A stretch of DNA of 13,519 nucleotides, taken from the NCBI GenBank assembly GCA_013697365.1, contig JACCXA010000048.1:1-13519 (forward strand). The letters run 5' to 3'. Source of the DNA: Chthoniobacterales bacterium (GTDB lineage: Bacteria; Verrucomicrobiota; Verrucomicrobiia; Chthoniobacterales; UBA10450). Below the pieces are notes generated by a model. It was given only the letters and a program-made list of their open reading frames with translations. It made no database searches and was not told where the DNA came from. Positions 8,028 through 13,519 of the stretch are shown one piece after another. The first letter of the stretch is position 1, and every line of letters begins with the position of its first letter. A program made the position numbers and the translations under genes.

Positions 8028-9344
8028 TTAATTTGCCGGGGCCTGGAGGGGCGTCTCCAGATCCGAGACGGGCATGAAAAGGAAGGGCGCGAAAATTTCC
8101 AGGGAACGAGTCGGGATCGTCGCTGCGACGCTTGTATAATCGTGATCGTAGCGCACGTCGCGCACCGTTCCTTCGCGGTGCAAGCGCGCGAGCAGATCAG
8201 CTCGAGCCGCAGGGAGGCGCAAGTCCACCGTCATCGTGCCCCGCGCCACAAACTCGGAGATGCGTTCAATTAATTCGTTCATTCCCTCGCCCGTTTGCAC
8301 GGAGATGAAAACGGCCTCCGGAAAATGGCGGCGCAGCGCGGGCAAGGCATACGGGTCCGTGACCTTGTCCACCTTGTTGAAGACAATGAGCATTTGCTTC
8401 GTGTCTGCGCCCAGCTCGGCCAGCACGCGCATGGTCGTGTTGTAGAACTCCATCACCTCTCCCTGGGAGGCATCGAGCATGTGCACGAGAAAATCGGAAA
8501 GCGCGGCTTCTTCCAGCGTGGCATTGAATGCTTCGATCAGTTGGTGCGGGAGCTTGCGCACGAAGCCGACCGTATCGGTCAAAAGCAGGGGCTGCTTGTT
8601 GGGCAGAGCGATCTTCCTGGTGGTCGTGTCGAGAGTGGCAAACAGTTTATCCTCCACAAAGACGTTCGCTCCGGTCAGGCGGCGCAGAAGGGATGATTTG
8701 CCGACGTTCGTGTAACCCACGATGGCAGCGTTCGGCACCGGCGCGCGCTTGCGATCCTTCCGCTGCGTGGCGCGTGCCCTTCGTACTTCCTGTAGCTCGC
8801 CTTTTAGCCGGTCGATCTGCAATCGGATTTTGCGCTTATCCTGTTCGAGTTGGCTTTCGCCTTCCCCTTTCGCCCCGATCCCGCCGCCTTGCTGGCCGAG
8901 GTGGCTCCAGGCCCGCGTCAGCCGCGGAAGCGAGTACTGCATCCGCGCCAGATCCACCTGGATACGCGCCTCCCGCGTCTGTGCGCGCGCCCCAAAGATA
9001 TCGAGGATGATCTCCTGGCGATCCGCCACCGTCCGCCCTGCCAGTTCCTCCCAATTGCGCTGCTGCGAGGGCGTCAACTCGTTATCGAAGATGAGCACAT
9101 CGCAGTCGTGTTCTTTCGCGTAATCCACGATCTCCTGTGCCTTGCCTGAACCGATCAGGTAGCGCGCATGATTTTCGCGATGCGAGATAAGTTGCCGCGC
9201 AACGATCGGAATGCCGAGCGTCTCGACCAGCTCTTCCAGTTCCTCGAGCAGACTTTGCGCCTCCGCCTTTTTGTTTGCATCCAGGTAGGCGCCGACGAGC
9301 AGCGCCCGCTCGACCATCTTTTCCTTTGCCCTGATCTCAAACAT
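8028..9344 (-). CDS. hflX: GTPase HflX
   Basis: A ribosome-associated GTPase; in other bacteria HflX splits stalled or heat-damaged 70S ribosomes. 438 residues, within the family range. The N-terminal nucleotide-binding-like domain contains FDNELTPSQQRNWEE (residues 86-100). The HflX signature GGGIGAKGEGESQLEQDKR lies at 153-171, followed by a basic coiled-coil linker. The G domain shows G1 GYTNVGKSS (210-218, Lys216), a Thr-rich switch LDTTTR, G3 DTVGF (257-261), G4 NKVD (323-326) and a G5-like SVQTGEG. A short C-terminal domain follows. Two starts are possible: the ATG at 9344, or the ATG at 9317 (residue 10), which has AAGGA four bases upstream and leads into VERALLVG, where many HflX proteins begin. 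It is divergent from the copper-storage gene and 102 bases upstream of the kinase gene on the same strand. Confidence 0.97.
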   Translation of the reverse strand: MFEIRAKEKMVERALLVGAYLDANKKAEAQSLLEELEELVETLGIPIVARQLISHRENHARYLIGSGKAQEIVDYAKEHDCDVLIFDNELTPSQQRNWEELAGRTVADRQEIILDIFGARAQTREARIQVDLARMQYSLPRLTRAWSHLGQQGGGIGAKGEGESQLEQDKRKIRLQIDRLKGELQEVRRARATQRKDRKRAPVPNAAIVGYTNVGKSSLLRRLTGANVFVEDKLFATLDTTTRKIALPNKQPLLLTDTVGFVRKLPHQLIEAFNATLEEAALSDFLVHMLDASQGEVMEFYNTTMRVLAELGADTKQMLIVFNKVDKVTDPYALPALRRHFPEAVFISVQTGEGMNELIERISEFVARGTMTVDLRLPAARADLLARLHREGTVRDVRYDHDYTSVAATIPTRSLEIFAPFLFMPVSDLETPLQAPAN

Positions 9345-9352
9345 CCGCGCGC

Positions 9353-9361
9353 ACTATAGCA
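9353..9361 (-). promoter_or_regulatory. Candidate extended -10 promoter of hflX
   Basis: On the minus strand TGC followed by TATAGT (9358-9353), five of six to TATAAT with a TGn extension, in the divergent hflX/copper-protein gap. Transcription would start about two bases before the ATG at 9344. That implies either a nearly leaderless mRNA or, if translation starts at 9317, a leader of about 29 bases with a proper Shine-Dalgarno. No -35 match is seen 17 bases upstream. Confidence 0.42.
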
Positions 9362-9463
9362 GATCGAGGTCGCATCTCGCGTTCGAAGCGTGCCGTCGCT
9401 GTTCAGCAGCCAGAGAGCGATGCCCGCACGGGAATGGCCGCATGCGATCATAGGAAAAACATC

Positions 9464-9469
9464 GGAGGA
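9464..9469 (+). promoter_or_regulatory. Ribosome binding site fixing the copper-protein start
   Basis: GGAGGA, a strong Shine-Dalgarno match, ends four bases before the ATG at 9474. It decides this start against an in-frame ATG at 9390 that would add 28 residues of non-family sequence. A weak extended -10 (TGC GATCAT, 9443-9451) lies upstream, giving a leader of about 16 bases. Confidence 0.8.
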
Positions 9470-9473
9470 CTCC

Positions 9474-9872
9474 ATGAGCTATATCAAACAAATGTTCGAC
9501 ACCCACCCTGTGAATCCGTCGTCCGATCATCCCGTGACGATCGAGTGCATCACGGCTTCCTATTCGTGCGCGGAAGCGTGCAATGCCTGCGCGGATGCCT
9601 GTCTCGGTGAAAAAGAGGTCGCGCAAATGATCGGATGTGTCCGCGATTGCAATGATTGCGCAGATATCTGCCTGGCGACGGCACGCGTTATTTCGCGATT
9701 TACCCGCACTGATTTCACACTCGCCGGAGCGCAATTGCGGGCTTGCATTCAGGCGTGCGAGGTCAGCGGCGCTATGTGCGACAGCCACGGCGCGCAGATG
9801 GAGCATTGCCGGATCTGCGCCGAGGCTTGTCGTCGCTGCGCGGCAGCCTGCGCGGCCTTACTCGCGCAGTAA
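9474..9872 (+). CDS. Four-helix-bundle copper-storage protein (Csp/DUF326 family), cytosolic
   Basis: A 132-residue Cys-rich protein of the family whose characterised members (Csp1 and Csp3 of methanotrophs and others) bind many Cu(I) ions through cysteines lining a four-helix bundle. Seventeen cysteines are seen: 25, 32, 36, 39, 43, 55, 59, 62, 66, 91, 95, 102, 112, 115, 119, 122 and 126. Most lie in CxxxC and CxxC spacings such as CAEACNACADAC, CVRDCNDCADIC and CRICAEACRRCAAAC. There is no signal peptide or Tat motif, so it should be cytosolic like Csp3 rather than exported like Csp1. It stands alone between hflX (divergent) and a long gap, with no copper ATPase, CueR-type regulator or chaperone gene in view. 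The role (copper storage or buffering) is inferred from the family. The start is chosen by the strong ribosome binding site. Confidence 0.92.
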   Translation: MSYIKQMFDTHPVNPSSDHPVTIECITASYSCAEACNACADACLGEKEVAQMIGCVRDCNDCADICLATARVISRFTRTDFTLAGAQLRACIQACEVSGAMCDSHGAQMEHCRICAEACRRCAAACAALLAQ

Positions 9873-10100
9873 AAACGGCGCGCGCGACTCTCCCTCCTGC
9901 TTTAGCCACGCCTGCCGCTGGGACGCGGTGCCTTCGGCCCACGGCCGGTTCCGTCACGCCGGCTGGGGTTGAGATCGGCGACATAGGAAATCGAGCGGAC
10001 GAAATAAGTCACTCCGCCTCGCTGGAGAAAGCCATAGATACCTTTCTTGCTGTAGGAGCGAGGCTCCCTGGCTATGACTCGCGAACCCCTTCGGACAGAC

Positions 10101-10316
10101 CTAGCCGAACTGCCTATTTGGAGTGCGATCGAAAACAGCCGGCTTCTCCGCCGACTGGATAGCCCCCGGAGGGGAAGGCTTTTTATCCCGACTATGTCTC
10201 ATTTCTACCGGTGCCCCCCGGTCGCACACGCTGCACCAATGACGATCGGCGCCATTCAGCCGCGCCCTTGTGCCGCAACTATCGCAGACAAAAACGATTT
10301 TCCTGATAACGCTCAT
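10101..10316 (-). CDS. Possible small zinc-ribbon protein
   Basis: 71 codons from ATG. The first half looks like a treble-clef or zinc-ribbon unit: CDSC (residues 11-14), then 13 residues, then CSVC (28-31), four cysteines in two CxxC knuckles, preceded by a short strand-like IRKIVFV. The second half (KKPSPPGAIQSAEKP...) looks unstructured. Against it: no clear Shine-Dalgarno sequence (only AGGCG touching the ATG), two terminator-like hairpins fall within its last 30 codons, and arginine-rich chance frames are common in such DNA. No function can be named. If real, it may form a transcript with the subtilase gene 150 bases upstream. Confidence 0.35.
   Translation of the reverse strand: MSVIRKIVFVCDSCGTRARLNGADRHWCSVCDRGAPVEMRHSRDKKPSPPGAIQSAEKPAVFDRTPNRQFG
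10132..10157 (-). terminator. Terminator-like hairpin, minus strand
   Basis: On the minus strand CAGTCGGC (10157-10150), loop GGAGAA, GCCGGCTG (10143-10136) form an 8-bp GC-rich stem with one G-T pair, followed immediately by TTTT (10135-10132). This is the form of a rho-independent terminator, suited to ending transcripts from the subtilase gene. It lies inside the last codons of the doubtful zinc-ribbon ORF. Confidence 0.5.
10161..10184 (+). terminator. Terminator-like hairpin, plus strand
   Basis: AGCC (10161-10164) pairs with GGCT (10177-10180), and CCC (10165-10167) with GGG (10172-10174), with a two-A bulge and a short loop; TTTT follows (10181-10184). It could end plus-strand transcripts from the copper-protein gene, although that gene stops about 290 bases upstream. 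It sits three bases from the minus-strand hairpin, so the pair resembles a bidirectional terminator. Confidence 0.42.
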
Positions 10317-10465
10317 CGCCTGGTTTAATCTCTCGATCCGTCAGCAGCCTGCAAATTCTCCTGCGTGGATATTCCTGGCATTCTCCGGAAAATGCAAATC
10401 CAGTCGCGGCAACATGATGGCCGTTAGCCCGAGGTTTCGCTTTCAATCTGGCGCCAATTCCCTAA

Positions 10466-12001
10466 TTACGGCACCAACTCGACCTTATAAAACTTCCGCT
10501 CGCCACCGGCGGAGGTGTCCGTATAACTCTTCGTCGTTTCGTCTGGACCGGCGGTGATCACGCCGCTCGAAAGAGCGAACGGCGCCAGCATCTCGGGAGC
10601 GGACAGCACTTGATAGCGCCCGCCGGGGACGGAACTCCACATGATTCGGAAAGTGTTTGCCGCCGGGCGGCTGACCTCCAACACCCGAAAAGTAGAGGTA
10701 GCGGAAGCGGCATTCGCCGCGCGTGAGACGTTCAGGCGGCCGCCGGTCACGGTCAGGCCGGACCACGCCGGAACGAGATCGACGTTGTTCAAGACGTACG
10801 ACTTCAATGAGTCGGCGGACAATGGCGGGTGCCGCTCCGCGAGCAAGGCAGCCGCGCCCGCGACATGCGGCGCAGCCATGCTGGTGCCGGAGAGAAATTG
10901 GTATCCGCCCGTCATGGTGCTGATGATGGATACCCCCGGCGCAGCGAGATCCACCGTCGTCGCTCCGTAGTTACTGAACCCGGCACGATCATCCTGACCA
11001 TCAGAGGCCGCCACGGAAACGATGCTGGGCGAGGTGAAGCTGGCCGGCTCATATGGGTTCCCCTCGTTGTTCGAGTTAGAGTTCCCAGCCGCGCAAACGT
11101 TTAGAATGCCAGCCGCGCCGGCCGCATCCATGGCGTCCTTGAGCGCCGCCGGAAACTGCATGCCTGGCAGACGGGTCGCACCCCAACTGTTATTGGTCAC
11201 GCGCACATTGATCCCGCGATTCTTCAACGCGATCAGATAATCGAAGCACGCGATCGCGCCCGCGTCCGTCCCGGAGCCCGCGGAGCTGATGAACTTGCAG
11301 GCGATAATTTGTGCGGTTGGATGGACGCCGATGATTCCCATCCCATTATTGCCGACGCCCGCCATGGTGCCGGCGGTGTGAGTGCCGTGGCCATGATCGT
11401 CCATCGGGTCGGAATCGTTGTTCACGCTATCGATCCCATGGAGGTCATCCACATAGCCGTTCCCGTCGTCATCGATTTGGTTCCCCGGAAGCTCGTCCGG
11501 ATTGCGCCACATGTTGGCCGCGAGATCGGGATGGGTGTATTCGACGCCGGTGTCGATGCTGGCTACGACGACAGTCCCGTGTTCGGTCACAAAGTCAGGC
11601 CAGACCGGCGGGACCTGAATGCGTTGCATTCCATACAGACTGCCACTCAGCCACTGAGGGTCGTTCGGGTTCACGACGATGTGCCGAATGTAATTCGGCT
11701 GCACAGAGACCACATCCGGGTTCGTTTGCAGGGCGAGAATTGTGGCGCGCGCGCTTTGCCCATCCGGAAGGCGAAGATGATCAATGCCCACCGCCTCGAA
11801 GCGGCGAATCAACTCACCGCCACCTTCAGTTAGAGTCTCGTTCCGCTGACGCGGGGAGAGGTCTGGCCTCATCCGTACGAGCAATTCATCCGGCACGCTT
11901 TCGCCAATAAGGGATTGAGCCAACAACGACTGAAGCGGCAAAAGCGCGAAAACCGCGGCGGAGACTATTCGCGTTCCCCGTTTTCGTTTTGTCTGCTTCA
12001 T
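10466..12001 (-). CDS. Secreted subtilisin-like serine protease (peptidase S8)
   Basis: 511 residues from the ATG at 12001. A typical Sec signal peptide is seen: basic MKQTKRKRGTR, hydrophobic core to about residue 25, and LLAQ at 26-29 as a likely cleavage site. A propeptide-like region follows (about 33-110, inhibitor I9 type: PDELLVRMRP, VVSVQPNY). The S8 domain spans about 115-430 with catalytic Asp150 (VASIDTGV), His205 (HGTHTAG) and Ser374 (SGTSMAAPHVAG), and oxyanion Asn307 (CAAGN). An acidic insertion NQIDDDGNGYVDD (174-186) could bind calcium. The last 75 residues form a beta-rich module (FRIMWSSVPGGRYQVLSA ... RKFYKVELVP), a type often seen at the ends of secreted Verrucomicrobiota proteins. 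The TTG at 12040 would add 13 residues before the signal peptide and coincides with a candidate -35, so it was rejected. The protein should act outside the cytoplasm; its target is unknown. Confidence 0.95.
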   Translation of the reverse strand: MKQTKRKRGTRIVSAAVFALLPLQSLLAQSLIGESVPDELLVRMRPDLSPRQRNETLTEGGGELIRRFEAVGIDHLRLPDGQSARATILALQTNPDVVSVQPNYIRHIVVNPNDPQWLSGSLYGMQRIQVPPVWPDFVTEHGTVVVASIDTGVEYTHPDLAANMWRNPDELPGNQIDDDGNGYVDDLHGIDSVNNDSDPMDDHGHGTHTAGTMAGVGNNGMGIIGVHPTAQIIACKFISSAGSGTDAGAIACFDYLIALKNRGINVRVTNNSWGATRLPGMQFPAALKDAMDAAGAAGILNVCAAGNSNSNNEGNPYEPASFTSPSIVSVAASDGQDDRAGFSNYGATTVDLAAPGVSIISTMTGGYQFLSGTSMAAPHVAGAAALLAERHPPLSADSLKSYVLNNVDLVPAWSGLTVTGGRLNVSRAANAASATSTFRVLEVSRPAANTFRIMWSSVPGGRYQVLSAPEMLAPFALSSGVITAGPDETTKSYTDTSAGGERKFYKVELVP

Positions 12002-12011
12002 CGCCGGCCTG

Positions 12012-12040
12012 ACGATAGAGGACTCGCCCCGTTTCGACAA
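12012..12040 (-). promoter_or_regulatory. Candidate promoter of the subtilase gene
   Basis: On the minus strand TTGTCG (12040-12035), 17 bases, then TATCGT (12017-12012); each hexamer matches four of six consensus positions. The -10 ends 10 bases before the chosen ATG, implying a leader of about four bases. The spacing is ideal but the hexamers are weak, so chance is possible. Confidence 0.3.
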
Positions 12041-12082
12041 ATCCCATAATCGACGAAATAAGTATTGCTGGCGCGCCGCTGT

Positions 12083-12820
12083 TCACTGCGCATTCGCCGG
12101 AGTCCTCCCGCTCAATTCGTCGATCACTCCGGGCTCAAGCTCGATCGGGTGCAACTGCCGGCGAAAGAGCCTGGCACCGGCCGTCCCCTTCAAAACGCAG
12201 GCCCCGTTTTCCACGCGCAACATCGCGCCTTCACGCAGACCGATGACAGTCGTTTCGTTCTCCTCCAGGAACTGCAGGATGCGCTCTTCGCGCGTCTCTC
12301 CCATATGCGTCGAAACGGGATCGGGATCGAGATAGTGCGGATTGATCTGGAACGGCACCAAATGGAGTGCCTCGAATGAAGGTGGCTCGACGATCGGCAT
12401 GTCGTTCGTGGTCCGGATGGTCGGCGCAGCAACGTTCGAGCCTGCGCTCGAACCCATATACGGCATTCCGCCAGCGACGCGCCCACGAATGGTCGGCAAG
12501 ACACCAAGCTCGTGCAGCGCCTTCAGGAGACGAAAAGTATTGCCCCCGCCGATAAAGATGGCGGTCGCTCTCCTCACTGCTTCGCGCGCATCCGGCGCTT
12601 CGTGAAGCGAATCCAATCCGTATCCCATTCGGCCGAATCGCTCGCGCACTCGCGCCGCGTACTGATCGCGATCATGCAACGCGAAGGGCGCAAACAGGAC
12701 GCGTCCCATCGGACCGAGAAAGTCGCGGATCTCCGCCTCGGCGTAATCCAGGTAGCCGCCTCCATGGACCGTGGATGTGCTGAGCAAGAGGAGCCGCTGG
12801 GGTTCGTGTGTTAGCTGCAT
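12083..12820 (-). CDS. pepE: Dipeptidase E (alpha-aspartyl dipeptidase, peptidase S51)
   Basis: A cytoplasmic serine peptidase whose characterised homologues split dipeptides with N-terminal aspartate. 245 residues, slightly longer than the enterobacterial enzyme (229). Seen: LLLLSTSTVHGGGYLDYA near the N-terminus, FIGGGNTFRLLKAL (89-102), the nucleophile elbow GSSAGSN with Ser125, then APTIRTTNDMPIVEPPSF with Asp140, and QINPHY with His162. The spacings (15 and 37 residues from the serine) match the Ser120/Asp135/His157 triad of Salmonella PepE, so the enzyme should be active. The GETREERI and TVIGLREG motifs are also typical. It starts five bases after the stop of the oxidase gene, with GAGAGG about 10 bases upstream as a weak ribosome binding site inside that gene's end, so the two are probably co-transcribed. 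The subtilase gene downstream is separated by 81 bases. Confidence 0.96.
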   Translation of the reverse strand: MQLTHEPQRLLLLSTSTVHGGGYLDYAEAEIRDFLGPMGRVLFAPFALHDRDQYAARVRERFGRMGYGLDSLHEAPDAREAVRRATAIFIGGGNTFRLLKALHELGVLPTIRGRVAGGMPYMGSSAGSNVAAPTIRTTNDMPIVEPPSFEALHLVPFQINPHYLDPDPVSTHMGETREERILQFLEENETTVIGLREGAMLRVENGACVLKGTAGARLFRRQLHPIELEPGVIDELSGRTPANAQ

Positions 12821-12825
12821 GATCG

Positions 12826-13519
12826 CTACGCCTCTCGGCCTCGGAACCGCGTTAACGAAAGGAAGTCTATCTGATGCCGCGTGCCGCCTTCCAGCAACAG
12901 ATCGGCTGCGATCTCTCCGATGACCGGGGCAAATTTAAAGCCGTGACCCGAGAATCCTCCGCAGAGAAGGACGTTCGCGTGAGCCGGGTGACGGTCGATA
13001 ATGAAGTCTTCGTCGGGGGTTAACGAATACATGCAAGGCTTCGCATCGAGCAGGGTTCCCGCCGCGCCCGGCATCCAGTCCTCCATGGCGCGGACCAGCG
13101 GGTCGACATCCTCGGACGGATGGACTTCTCGATCAAGATGCTGAGGGTCGGTCAGTGAACCTGCGCCGTGAAAGGCTGCCTTTACTCCCTCGCCGAAGTC
13201 GGGAAAACCGTAGAGCGGCGCCGGCAGGTCGGCTCGATCAACCAGGAAGGCTGGAAAGTCAGGCGCGGCGTAGGCCTGCAATCTCGGTGCGAACCAGACT
13301 TGAACATTGCGCTGCACACGGAGAGAAATTCCCAGGGCGACGAGCGTTTCCTGAATCCAGGGACCGAGTGCCAGGACCAACTCTCGCGCCGCAATGCGAC
13401 TTCCATCGTTCAGCTGAAGCGCGATGCCATTTTCCTCAACCTCCCAGCTCTGCATCCCGGTCTCGAAACACACCTGGGCGCCTGCGGGCTCTGCGACGCG
13501 TTGATGCGCACGCGTGGCG
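12826..13519 (-). CDS. Sarcosine/N-methyl-amino-acid oxidase-like FAD enzyme, N-terminus outside window
   Basis: The C-terminal 230 or so residues of a flavoprotein of the monomeric sarcosine oxidase / N-methyltryptophan oxidase family (usually about 370-390 residues). The frame is open to the window edge, so the GTG at 13473 is internal and the FAD-binding Rossmann start is missing. Seen: ARELVLALGPWIQ, GFPDFGEGVKAAFHG with a lysine at 13180-13182, and AKPCMYSLTPDEDFIID with a cysteine at 13033-13035. GGFSGHGFKFAPVIGEIAAD follows. The lysine and cysteine correspond by eye to the oxygen-activating Lys265 and flavin-linking Cys315 of Bacillus sarcosine oxidase; they are 49 residues apart here and 50 there. 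Family chemistry is oxidative demethylation or deamination of secondary amino acids with release of hydrogen peroxide. The exact substrate (sarcosine, N-methyltryptophan, pipecolate or other) cannot be read from this fragment. Confidence 0.9.
   Translation of the reverse strand, partial: ATRAHQRVAEPAGAQVCFETGMQSWEVEENGIALQLNDGSRIAARELVLALGPWIQETLVALGISLRVQRNVQVWFAPRLQAYAAPDFPAFLVDRADLPAPLYGFPDFGEGVKAAFHGAGSLTDPQHLDREVHPSEDVDPLVRAMEDWMPGAAGTLLDAKPCMYSLTPDEDFIIDRHPAHANVLLCGGFSGHGFKFAPVIGEIAADLLLEGGTRHQIDFLSLTRFRGREA

Larger units (their letters stand above)
9873..10465. other. Gene-poor gap of about 590 bases
   Basis: This lies between the copper-protein stop and the subtilase stop. It holds two adjacent terminator-like hairpins (10132-10184), a possible zinc-ribbon ORF (10101-10316, minus) and a small palindrome GGAGC-GAG-GCTCC (10055-10067) in a setting resembling intergenic REP-type repeats, though only one copy lies in the window. 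There are also minor open frames without good starts: a 36-codon GTG frame at 9902-10012 and a 24-codon ATG frame stopping at 10341-10343, both minus. No tRNA, small-RNA family or mobile-element remnant was recognised. Confidence 0.6.

Noticed and set aside
9345..9473. Copper-responsive operator (CueR- or CsoR-type dyad) upstream of the copper-storage gene
   Set aside because: No convincing dyad of the expected form was found in the gap.
9902..10198. A 98-codon open minus-strand frame ending in YFVRSISYVADLNPSRRDG
   Set aside because: No ATG or TTG start; only a GTG at 10012 giving 36 residues, and no ribosome binding site. The upstream part is Arg/Ser-rich and overlaps two hairpins. The tail looks protein-like, but one frame of this length is not surprising by chance.
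10317..10420. In-frame TGA (10341-10343) joining a 24-codon ATG frame to the zinc-ribbon frame, as if a selenocysteine codon
   Set aside because: There is no selenoprotein family match and no recognisable insertion hairpin, and sharing a frame has a one-in-three chance.
9998..12063. Direct 12-base repeat GACGAAATAAGT at 9998-10009 and 12052-12063
   Set aside because: A few 12-base matches are expected by chance in 13.5 kb, and the flanks do not match.
12070..12077. Palindrome GGCGCGCC between pepE and the subtilase gene
   Set aside because: An 8-base GC palindrome is unremarkable at this base composition and has no further arms or T-tract.

Overview
The window (about 60% G+C by eye) looks like ordinary chromosomal DNA of a free-living, respiring Gram-negative bacterium. 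The best guess at lineage is a soil-type Verrucomicrobiota. This is an inference from the unusual NuoM, the C-terminal module of the secreted subtilase and the style of the HNH protein; no marker gene settles it. No phage, transposon, CRISPR array, rRNA or tRNA was recognised.

Region 1 (1-4303, + strand) is the distal end of a complex I operon: nuoL (5' end outside the window), nuoM and nuoN. They are joined by two 4-base ATGA overlaps, and a strong hairpin sits in the last codons of nuoN. They encode the three antiporter-like proton-pumping membrane subunits of NADH:quinone oxidoreductase.

Region 2 (4358-9344, - strand) holds, in transcription order, hflX (ribosome-associated GTPase), a large soluble hybrid histidine kinase (PAS-GAF-PAS-PAS-HisKA-HATPase-REC) and a small HNH endonuclease-family protein that converges on nuoN. 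Each has a promoter-like sequence just upstream, so they may be separate transcripts rather than one operon.

Region 3 (9474-9872, + strand) is one small gene, divergent from hflX, for a cytosolic Cys-rich four-helix-bundle copper-storage (Csp/DUF326) protein with 17 cysteines and a good Shine-Dalgarno sequence.

Region 4 (9873-10465) is a gene-poor gap of nearly 600 bases. It holds two back-to-back terminator-like hairpins, a small possible zinc-ribbon ORF and a short palindrome.

Region 5 (10466-13519, - strand) holds, in transcription order, a sarcosine/N-methyl-amino-acid oxidase-like flavoenzyme (N-terminus outside the window), pepE (dipeptidase E, 5 bases downstream and probably co-transcribed) and a secreted subtilisin-like protease. 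Together these suggest peptide and amino-acid scavenging, but no pathway link is demonstrated.

No clearly new multi-gene system was found. The points most worth checking are a NuoM lacking a canonical membrane lysine, recurrent promoter-like sequences very close to start codons, the HNH start site, and the small-ORF/terminator gap.
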